Positions 32,124-42,300 of a DNA stretch of 64,000 bases are shown piece after piece. Numbering within the stretch: the first letter of the stretch is position 1; every line of letters starts with the position of its first letter. Below the pieces are notes generated by a model that had not been told where the DNA came from, ran no database searches, and was given only the letters and a program-made list of their open reading frames with translations. Where the stretch lies: contig CM030941.1 in assembly GCA_018136815.1 (NCBI GenBank), forward strand, positions 2,540,993 through 2,604,992, written 5' to 3'. This stretch comes from Isochrysis galbana (Eukaryota > Haptophyta > Isochrysidales > Isochrysidaceae). Made by a program: the position numbers and the translations under genes.

Positions 32124-32675
32124 AAAATAATTAATGTTATATCCTAGCCAACCCCACTAGCTAATTGGACACAACTTTTCCGTCCCGGAATCCCGCCATG
32201 CCTGACGAGCCAGGTGTCCGAGTGCTACCGGGGGGAGCGGGGCACTGCCCCCTCCCCTCGATATTTGTCCTCCCCCCAGTGCACGCACCGACCCCGCGCA
32301 CCCCAGACCCCAGCACGTCCTCTCCTCGAGTCCACGCTGGGGGGAACCCCCTTTCGGGTAAAAAACAACGCAGGGGGGGGGGGGGGCACTCGTGAATGGG
32401 AGCCCAGAAGCGCTAATCTCTCTCGCCGAGGCGAGTGGCCGCGGCGAGCCGCGGCCCTTCCCTGCTTGGTTCTGGTGCTGGTGCCCCCGTCTTCTCTTAC
32501 CCAAACGGGGCGAGAAGACACGTAAACGCCGGAGGGGAGAGCTGCCACTCCCCCCTCCCCTCCCTCTTCCCTCTTCCTCCTCTCTTCCCTATTCCCTGCG
32601 GCTCAGGCTCATGGCGCGCGCCTGCGGCCCCTCTTCAAGTCCCCAGGATGCCTGCAGGGGCCTGGGAGCACAGCT
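32124..32675 (+). repeat. ~550-bp dispersed repeat, copy 1
   Basis: It begins AAAATAATTAATGTTATATC and ends GGGGCCTGGGAGCACAGCT. The copy at 54405-54931 is in the same orientation and nearly identical apart from short indels, mostly in G or C runs (GGGGGGGGGG near 32375). Neither copy has a credible reading frame. The sharp, shared left boundary suggests a transposable element or a recent segmental copy. Confidence 0.9.
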
Positions 32676-33512
32676 AACGACACTATTTAAAAAATCATAA
32701 AACTATTTGCGAACCATAACAAGCCCGGCCGCGCTGGTTCCCAGCCCCCCGCCCCCCGCCCGGCAACAAGCCCGCCACCCTCCCCCTCCCCCGCGCGCCC
32801 AGTGGGGGCCGGGACGGTCGTGCTCAACTTCCCCGTGGTACGGAGGCCGGTGCGGCGCTGGTGGGGGTGCATGCAGTCGGCATGGTCGGGGTGTACAGGG
32901 ACGAATTCCCGCCCACGGGGTCGCATTGCGTTCGTTGCCCCCCCTCCACCCCCACCGGCCTCCCTCCCCTTCCCCCCCTCTGCGCACGCAGCGCAACGCC
33001 CCTGCGTGGGTTGGAGGGAGGGGTGTGGAGTGGCTGCCCTGCCGGCGATGCGCACGCACCTCCACCCGCACCTCATGCCTTGTTCACCCACCTTCCCCTA
33101 TCACCTGCCTCGCCTCTGATCGCTGCGCCTCGCCTCGCTTTCCCCCCCCTCCGCCTCGCCTCCCCCTCCTTCATGCATGCCCTCGCCTCTCTCTCGCCTC
33201 GCACCATACCCTCTCGTTGCCTCGTATAGGCGTGGCCATCAGACCCTTTGGCTTCGCGCTGGAGCTAAGTGATGGCAGAGGAATGGCCGAGGAACGGCCG
33301 CGAACGGGCGCGCCACCGTTTGGAGCGAGGTGTCCGCACATTGGCTGTGCGCGAGTGCTGCAGTAGGTGACGAGGGCCCTCCCCTCTCCCCTCGACGCCT
33401 ACTCCACCATTCCCCCCTTGTTGTGCAGGTTTATCACATTTCATGGCTGGCACAGCCAGTGAGAAGATAGCGAAGATGTGGCTGTGGCCCAGGTGCGCCG
33501 CAGCGGCAGTCA
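32676..33512. other. GC-rich non-coding stretch
   Basis: 32740-33230 is C-rich on the plus strand, with overlapping low-complexity frames on both strands. No domain or consistent splice pattern is seen. 33370-33500 leads into the LTR-element relic. Confidence 0.35.
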
Positions 33513-34727
33513 TTGCGGCCTAACTGCTGTGTGGTCACGCGCTATCGCCTCCGCGACCTCGAAAATCGTCGAGTCAAAGATGAAGTCCATATCTCCAACC
33601 TCCGTCCGTATTACACCGTGGTGGATGAGTCGATATTCTCGTTGCTTCTCGTCGTTTCTCGCTCCTTCTCGCTTTCTTCCGTTTGCCTCCGCCTACTCAC
33701 CTTGTTCTGCTTTTATCTTTCCCTTTCGTTGTTTCCCTCGCGTGGACGCTCGAATTCTAGCAAGGGGGTGTCGCATTCGCGATCGACCTTTTTGTTTTAG
33801 AAGTTGTCTGCGTTTCTATGTCCCCTCCTTGCAGGCTAGTCACTAGTCACCGTCGCAGGATCCTACATTCGACATTCGCCCTTGTTGCCCTCGCCTCCTT
33901 TGTCGCCTCCCTTGTCGCCTGCTTGCCCCTCACCTGGCTTACCTCCTTGCGTGCTCCTCGCGTTTTTAGGCTAAGTCGCGCGTTCAGGTATCGCCGGTGC
34001 AAGGAACCGCCCCCTTGTGTGACCCTGATTCCCCCTCAGGTGCTCAGGTGTTGGCCGTTGGATAATATCGTGGCGCTGTTTTACTTCGGTCTTCATCAAC
34101 TCACTTAAGGGTCTTCGAAAGATTCCCTCCTTATTCCTGTGCGTAACTGTCGCCCCGTCGGATCGTCCGTCGCCCCGTCGCTCTCTTGTCGGCATTCTCT
34201 TCCTTGTTCGGCCTGTCAGTAGGTTCCTGTGCGTTCCGTGATAAGGATGCGTTAGTGTGGAGAGTGTTGACGTGAGTGTAGTGTCATCTCGTCGGTCCAT
34301 CGGACTCCGGCCGGCTGTCGTCTGTCGTTCTTCGTTCGTTGCTCTCGTTCTCGTCCTCGTTCCCGTTCTCGTCCCTCGTTCTCAACACTACCTCAATACC
34401 AAACCTCTCCACTCCCTCAGCCCTAGCCTATCCATCCCGATCCGCCCAGCCATGTCCGCTCCGTCGTCGCGCTCGCCCTCGCCCAAGCCCGTCCTCCCGC
34501 CTTCCTCTGCTGAGGAGGTGGTCCAGCCCGTCATTCCATCACTCCCGGCCACCTTCGCCGCGCCTTCCGCCGATCGTCTCCCTTCCGAATCATCGCATAT
34601 CGAGCCCGTGGTCATGCTCGATCCGTCACGCTCGCTCAGCTCAGTGATTGAGGCCTGGATTCTTCAGCTTGGCTCACAGCGCGCGCACCTGTGCTGGCAT
34701 CGTGCGCGTCGGCGTGGATTGGTCTGA
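33513..34727 (+). mobile_element. LTR retrotransposon relic in pol-LTR-gag order
   Basis: 33513-33620 encodes CCVVTRYRLRDLENRRV and EVHISNLRPYYT, the typical C-terminal end of a Ty3/gypsy-type integrase. The frame closes soon after. At 33759-33768 a polypurine tract (AGCAAGGGGG) is followed at once by TGTCGC, the expected start of a 3' LTR. About 680 bp of non-coding, pyrimidine-rich DNA follow, then an ATG at 34452 opening a serine/proline-rich N-terminus (MSAPSSRSPSPKPVLPPSSA) of gag style that decays after about 34675. I cannot place the LTR's 3' end or a primer-binding site. The element is dead in this window: only the two coding edges around a single LTR are present. Confidence 0.6.
33759..33768 (+). 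promoter_or_regulatory. Polypurine tract before the LTR
   Basis: AGCAAGGGGG directly abuts TG at 33769, the usual arrangement of the plus-strand primer of LTR retrotransposons and the LTR's first bases. Confidence 0.55.
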
Positions 34728-34909
34728 TGAGGAGATGAGGAGGTAGGGGCCATAAAAGTCAGTAGGTACCACTGGTACACTGGTACAATCCCGTCATAGG
34801 CAGGGCTACCAGGGGCACTGCCATTGCTCCCTCGGACGGACTGCCCCGACGATCGGATCTCGCCGACGCGCAATGGCGGGCACCGAGCCTCCGTGACCCT
34901 ATGAGTTGT

Positions 34910-35123
34910 GCGCCCTGTTTAGTGGGTTGTCAAGGCAAACCTGGGCACCCCAAGTGGGGAGATGACAGGGGAGACCCTCGGGGGGAGGGAGCGAACCTTG
35001 GGGAAGATCGGCGAGGCTTCAACCGTTGCTCAGAAGGCGGCAAAGGAGGCAGACATTTTCCGTTCTCCCCCCCCCCCCCGAAGACAACCGGGTAGTCTTT
35101 AAGACTACGGGTTTGCGCAACCG
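34910..35123 (+). repeat. ~200-bp dispersed repeat, copy 2
   Basis: Same orientation as 17497-17700. Shared landmarks are GTGGGTTGTCA.GGCAAACC, AGGGGAGAC, CATTTTCCGTT, a poly-C run, GGTAGTCTTTAAGACTACG and TTTGCGCAACCG. Confidence 0.75.
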
Positions 35124-36364
35124 CTTAGCCTGGAGTGCCTTCACGTGGTTATCCCAGTCCAAGAGGCCTAACTAAGCCCAGGTGTGGCCCCTTGTCCGTA
35201 TTTCCTTTCAGTGGGAGTTCCGGGTGTTTCTACCATTGTAGTTTGCGTCCGGTGTGTGGGTTTGTCGGAGTGCGGAGTGCGCGAAGAGTGCCCGGTAGCC
35301 GCGCCGGTCGGCGGTCCCTGGTCCCTTGGCCTTGGTAGGAGTAGGGGAGTACGACAACAAAAGAAAGAGGACGCGCCCCTCTCTGTTTCCCGCGCGGGGC
35401 CCGTTCGTTCGGCTTGAGCTCCTTCCGTGGTGTGTGGCCGATTGCAAGCCCCCCCGCCCCGCACGCGCCAGCTCCCACTTTTCCCGCGAGAGCGGCGGCG
35501 GGCGCCCCCCCGCCCCTTCCGCCCCCCCGGCCGAGCGGTGTTCCTCGTGCTGTCCTCTCCTCCGGGCCGGCGTCGGCGGGAGATGCGGAAAGAACAAAAG
35601 GGCAGCTGCCGCCGGCTTGAGAAGCACTCTCTTTCCTCCTTGTCTTCCCTCCCCTTTCCCTCTCTCTTCTCCTTCTCTCCTTTACTCTTCTGGTGGATCG
35701 GGAGCGTGGTGCGCGCGAGCTAGACGAGAGAGAGGAGTACTCGTCGCAGAGGATAAGAGCTCTCAATATTTGGCAGTCTACTTCACGAAAACAAAGGAAA
35801 AGAAGGAGGGGGGACGGAGGTCCTCAAGTGCATTCTAGGGAGGATGGGCGGCGGGGGGGAGGGGGGGGGGGGGGGGGGAGAGAGAGAGAGAGCCTGGAGG
35901 GAGAGGGCGGGAGCCAAGGAAAAAAGAAGAGAGAGAGAAGAAGAAATAAAGACGGGAAAAAAGTCCGGCCATCGTTCCCCTCATCCATCCCCATCGACTG
36001 CCCCGCGCCCTATCCCCTTCTCTCCTCTCTCGGTTCTCCTCTGTGGACACAAGAGGCCACCTGCCCCTCTCAGGCCGACGAAGCCGAGTCGGCGGGGAGC
36101 GAGAGAGCGTGCGCGCGCGTACGCTCAGCTCTTCTCTTACATCGCCGCACCTGGATGCCCACACATCCAGCCAGTAGGGCAAGCAGCGGCAGTCGCCAAG
36201 AGCCTCTGCAGCCAAGGGGCCACACCCTCCGTCTGCGTCTCCAGGTCAGCAAGCAAGCGGGATGCATTGAGACTCGTGCGACGGACGCAGTGCCAGCCGT
36301 TCTCCGCCCAGATCTCCAGCCCCGACGCAGAAAGGCGAGAGCCTGCAGGGATGGCAGCTTGTTG
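35124..36364. other. Upstream region of the giant receptor gene
   Basis: GC-rich with poly-G (35846-35878) and purine-rich tracts. The receptor's frame is open from 35693, but the part before 36365 is low complexity and shifts character, so it is more likely 5' flank or UTR. No promoter motif can be named with confidence. Confidence 0.4.
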
Positions 36365-39300
36365 ATGAGAGCTATTGCCATGGCTGCCGTGGTCGGGTGG
36401 CACACCTGCAGAGACCATGCGGATGCATCCACTGCGACAAGTGTGTCTTCCCATCACGGTCATTCCGGGCTTGCAGCCCAACGTCGCATCTTTGGAATCT
36501 TCACGTTCCTCAGCCTCTTGGCCAAGACTGTGGCTACAGCTCCGTTGACACCAACAGCGACAACGCACATCAGCTCGATACATAGCATGCATGCACAGAA
36601 CAGCTCCACAATGATCGAGCTGGATCTCCAGACACATGTCATCGTGACTGGCTCGCCATCCAAGACTCGCGACGTCTCAATGGCACTCAGCTCGAATGGG
36701 CAAGTCGTGGTCGTTGGTCCAGTCTTGGCGCCTCGCGCTTTATCTCCCTCAATGCTGGCATATGATTGGGATGGACTCTTCTGGGCCCAACGTGGTGCAG
36801 GGAGTTCCGAGGGCGATGACCTCAAAGGATGGGCTCCAATCACGATGAGCGCCGACGGGTCGGTTTTGGCAATTGGTCGGCTCGGCGAGTCTGGGGATTA
36901 TGACAGGCATTCCCCGCTGACTCGTGTGCTTGCATGGCAAGGCGCAGGCTGGTCGGAGCAAGGCTTTGATGGCGGCATCGAGGCAGTGCGTGAGATTGGC
37001 GGGCTGCCGTTGGCGCTCAATGCTCAGGGCTCTGTATTGGCCGTTGGTATAGACCCTAGCTGGGCCATCGAAGGCGCGTCACGAGTCGATGTTCACGAAT
37101 GGAACGGCGCTCTCTGGAGGCCGCGCGGTGCAAGCCTTCTAGGCGATCAAGCAGTTGAGCGCAACATGTTGTCCGTTTCGCTCAGTGCTGATGGGGCTGT
37201 AGTGGCCATTGTGGAGACGAGCGAAGCAGGACTTTCCACTCGAAGAGAGGTGCGTGCTGTGACCATCCACGAGTGGCGTGGCATAGCGTGGTCGCGTCGT
37301 CCCGACATCCCATGGTGGCCACGCATCCATGTTGGGCGGGCGTTTGTCGCCGTTGCACTTAGCGAGGACGGATCTGTGGTGGCCATGGCTGCTGCGCCTT
37401 CACCATCAACAGGTGCAGTTGGCGAGCTAGCGCATCTGCGGATTTATGAATGGAATGGCGCAACCTGGTTGCAACGAGGGAATGGCATTGATTCTGTTGG
37501 TGTCCACCGCTTAGATTCCATCGCCCTTAGTGGAGATGGCACGGTGTTGCTTGTAGCCGCTAGGGCCGGAGAAGCTGCGGATAGCAATGCAGCCATTCTG
37601 CGCGCCTATGGTTGGAACGGCCGCTCTTGGCTCCAGCGCGGCGCGGACATCCGCATCCCTACCATCACGGTAATTGATGTGGCCCTGAGCGCAGACGGGC
37701 TGACGGCCACCGTTAGGGCGAACTCTACGGGCCCCTCGGGGTCAGCTGCCATAGCATGTGCATGGGTTTGCATGTGGGATGGCAAAAGGTGGCGACCGCG
37801 CGGTGTATCGCTGCATTCGAACCTGATCCAAGCGTCGCCCTCGTATTCCCACGAGCATGGGGTCGATGCGCTCATGTCGGCACCTATGGTGGCGTCTCGC
37901 GGCCTCAGCGAGGCAGTGGCATACCCACCTGTTTTCAGTCCTGATCCGTCGCCTCCACCACCGCCCATCCCGTGGTCCCCGGATCCCTCGCCTCCCTCCC
38001 CACAGCCACTCGACGACACCCCGCCTCCTGGAAGCCCGGTGAACAGCCCGGAGCCGTCGCCTCCTCCGCCTCCTATCCCTGGGATTCCTCCACCGAAGCC
38101 ACCTTCACCCAATAGCCCAGAGCCTTCACCGCCGCCTCCACCGACGCCATTGAGCCCAGATCCTTCGCCGCCCCCAGATCCGCCTGCCGCTCCTCCGCAT
38201 CCCAACCCAATAGATGGAGACAGACCCTCCAATCAGGCTAGCAATCCACTGCTTCCACCATCACCGGCACCGCGTAAACCGCCTCCCACGGCACCACCTC
38301 CACCATCGCCGAGACCGCCGCCACCCCCTCCCCCGCTGCCGAGCTCGCCGGATCCATCACCCCCGCCTCCTCCGCCGCCGTTTTTGCCGTCTCCCGCCCA
38401 GCCCCCACTGCGCCCGCCAGCTCCTCTACTCCCCGCAGATCCGCCGCAGCCGCAAATACCGCGACTCTCACGGCCTCCAACTCCGCCTCCGCCCTCGCCG
38501 CCATTGCCAGTGCTACCGCACCTCGTACAGCCTCCACCAAGTAAACCGCCGCCGCCATTACCGCCCCCGCCCTCGGCGCCGCTATTCCCATCAGCCCCGC
38601 CATCTCCGACTCCGCTGCTACCCACACTACCGCCGCCCGACACTCCGCCGCCCGCGCCTCCACCACCAGTCCCGCCGTCGCTAGTACTTCCGCCACTAGC
38701 CCCGCTACCTGTGGCTCCACCACCACCAACACAACCGCCGCCCGACGCTCCGCCGCCAAGGCTTCCACCGCCAGCTCCACCGCCACCACCACTGCCGCCA
38801 CCAACCCCGCCGCCTCCGACTCCACCGTCACCAACACTACCGCCACCTACACTACCGCCACCTACACTACCGCCACCCGACCCTTCACCACCACGACTAC
38901 CTCCACCGCTAAATCCACCTCTTACGGTTTCACCGCCACCATGGCCGCCTCCGCCCGACCCTCCGCCTCCCGGTTTTCTGCCACTACTCCCGCCGCCACC
39001 AACGCCGCCACCGCCAGCACCACCACCTCCAACTCCACCGACACCAACACTACTGCCGCCCGACGCACCGCCGCCAGCACCTCCACCATCAGTCGTACCG
39101 CCACCAGTAAACGCACCTCTTCCGGCTCCACTACCACCGACACTACCGCCGCCCGACGCTCCGCCGCCCGGTCCTCCCCCTTTTGTCCCGCCTCCACCAA
39201 CACCGCCGCCACCAGCACCACCATCTCCAGCTCCACCGCCACCAGCACTACCGCCGCCCGACGCTCCGCCGCCCGCGCCTCCACCACCGATCCCACCGCC

Positions 39301-42300
39301 ACCGACACTAACACTACCGCCACCAACCCCGCCGCCACCGGCTCCATCGCCACCAGCACTACCGCCGCCCGACGCTCCACCGCCCGCGCCTCCACCACCG
39401 ACCCCCCCCCCGCCATCGCCACCACCACTGCCGCCACCAACCCCGCCGCCTCCGACTCCACCGCCACCAGCACTACTGCCACCTACACTACCGCCGCCGG
39501 ACGCTCCGCCGCCCGCGCCTCCACCACCGACCCCCCCCCGCCATCGCCACCACCACTGCCGCCACCAACCCCGCCGCCTCCGACTCCACCGCCACCAGCA
39601 CCACCACCACCGACACTGCCGCCGCCCGACGCTCCGCCGCCCGGTCTTCCCCCTTTTGTCCCGCCTCCACCAACACCGCCGCCACCAGCACCACCATCTC
39701 CAGCTCCACCGCCACTAGCACTACCGCCGCCCGACGCTCCGCCGCCCGCGCCTCCACCACCGATCCCACCGCCACCGACACTAACACTACCGCCACCAAC
39801 CCCGCCGCCACCGGCTCCATCGCCACCAGCACTACCGCCGCCCGACGCTCCGCCGCCCGCGCCTCCACCGCCCCCCCCCCCGCCATCGCCACCACCACTG
39901 CCGCCACCAACCCCGCCGCCTCCGACTCCACCGCCACCAGCACTACCGCCACCTACACTACCGCCGCCGGACGCTCCGCCGCCCGCGCCTCCACCACCGA
40001 CCCCCCCCCCGCCATCGCCACCACCACTGCCGCCACCAACCCCGCCGCCTCCGACTCCACCGCCACCAGCACCACCGCCACCTACACTACCGCCGCCGGA
40101 CGCTCCGCCGCCCGCGCCTCCACCACCGACCCCCCCCCGCCATCGCCACCACCACTGCCGCCACCAACCCTGCCGCCTCCGACTCCACCGCCACCAGCAC
40201 TACCACCACCGACACTGCCGCCGCCCGACGCTCCGCCGCCCGGTCTTCCCCCTTTTGTCCCGCCTCCACCAACACCGCCGCCACCAGCACCACCATCTCC
40301 AGCTCCACCGCCACTAGCACTACCGCCGCCCGACGCTCCGCCGCCCGCGCCTCCACCACCGATCCCACCGCCACCGACACTAACACTACCGCCACCAACC
40401 CCGCCGCCACCGGCTCCATCGCCACCAGCACTACCGCCGCCCGACGCTCCGCCGCCCGCGCCTCCACCGCCCCCCCCCCGCCATCGCCACCACCACTACC
40501 GCCACCAACCCCGCCGCCTCCGACTCCACCGCCACCAGCACTACCGCCACCTACACCACCACCGCCGTCGCCCGCGTCCCCACTACCCATCCCCCCGCCA
40601 CCGCCACCAACACTACCGCCACCAACCCCGCCGCCATCGGCTCCACCGCCACCAACACTACCGCCATCTACACTACCGCCGCCCGACGCTTTACCACCAC
40701 GACTACCTCCGCCGCTAAACCCACCTCTTCCGGCGCCACCGCCACCAAGGCCGCCTCCTCTCGACCCTCCGCGGCCCAGTCTTCCCCCACCGGTCCCGCC
40801 GCCACTAGCACCCACGCCGCCGCAACCACCACCTCCGGCTCCACCGCAACCAACACTACCGCCGCCCGACGCTCCACCGTCCGTCCCTCCACCACCGGTT
40901 CCGCCGCCGCCACCAGCCCCATCACTTCCGGCTCCACCGCAACCAACACTGCCGTCGCCGGACCCTCCGCCCGCGCCTCCTCCACCTGTCCAGCCGTTAC
41001 CAAAGCTGCCCCAAGCACCACCTCCGGCTCCAACGCCACCAACACTACCGCCGCCCGAAGCTCCGCCGCCCGTCCCTCCTCCACCAGTTTCGCCGCCGCC
41101 ACTAACCCTACCACCTCTGGCTCCAATACAACCAACACTACCGTCGCCCGACCCTGCGCCCCCTGCGCCTCCACCGACCGTCGAGCCGTCACCAACGCTG
41201 CCGCAACCACCACCTTCGGCTCCAACGCCTCCAACACTACGGCCGCCCGACACTTCACAGCCCAACCACCCACCAGTAGTACTGCCGCCAGCATCAAACA
41301 CGCCTCTTCCGGCGCTACCATCACCAAGGCCGCCTCCGCCCGACCCTCCGCCGCCTAGTCTTCCCCTACCCGTCTTGCCGACACCAACAACGCCGCCACT
41401 AGCACCGCCATTTCTAGCTCCACCGCCACCAACACTACCGCCGCACGACGCTCCGCCGCCCGTCCCTCCACCACCGATTTCGCCGCCGCCATCAGCTCCA
41501 CCAGCTCCAGCTCCACCGACACCGCCGCCGCCCGCGCCTCCACCACCTGTCTCGTCGCCACCCACGCCGCCACCACCAGCAACGTCACCTCCGACTCCAC
41601 CACTGCCAAAATCACCTTTTTCTGACCCTTTCCTACCGAGGCCTCCGCCACAAGCGCCTCCACCACTAGCTCCACCTCCACCGGACCCTCCGTCGCCCAG
41701 GCTTCCACCACCAGTCTTGCCGCCGCCAACGCCGCCGCCACCGGTATCACCACATCCGACTTCACCGCTACCAAGACCACCGGCTTCCGACGCTCTGCCG
41801 CCCGTATCCCAACCTCCATTTCCGCCGCCGCCAACAAGACTGGCACCAATGCCGCCCCAAACGCCGCCGCCACTAGCACCTCCGGCTCCACCGCCACCAA
41901 CGCTACCGCCGCCCGACTCTTCACCGCTTGCGCACCCATCACCTGTCCCACTGTCACCGGCGCCTCCACCGCCGGGCAATCCACCCCCGTCTCCAATGCC
42001 GCCTCAGCTTGACCCTCCGCCGTCCAAGACTCCACCCCTAGTCCCGCCGTCACCAACGCCGCCGTCCTACGAGCCTCCGATACCCAAACCTCCCTCGCCA
42101 GCGCCTCCACTTGCAGACCCGCCCCCTCCAGCTCCACCACCACCAATGCTGCCCCCACCCGAGCTTCCGCCACACAGGCCTCCATCGCCTGACCCACCGC
42201 CACTATCGTTGCCGCTACCACGTCCCCCGCCATCCACATCGCCTTCTCGGGCTCCACCCCGACTACCATTACCGCAATCCGAATCTCCGCTACCGGGCAC

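Noticed and set aside
32707-33366. Plus-strand 219-codon frame
   Set aside because: P/R/S-rich composition; three frames and the opposite strand are all open over the same GC-rich DNA.
35693-36364. Extension of the receptor frame upstream of the chosen start
   Set aside because: Arg/Gly/Glu-rich sequence derived from purine tracts, with no signal peptide; the hydrophobic leader follows the ATG at 36365.
39411-40480. Poly-C tracts as bacterial-style phase-variable contingency loci
   Set aside because: A eukaryotic context, and three errors summing to -3 point first to homopolymer miscalls in the assembly; kept only as an alternative.
40087-41979. Long minus-strand glycine-rich frame opposite the receptor stalk
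   Set aside because: It is the antisense of the proline-rich coding repeat; GGN codons stay open wherever CCN codons do.
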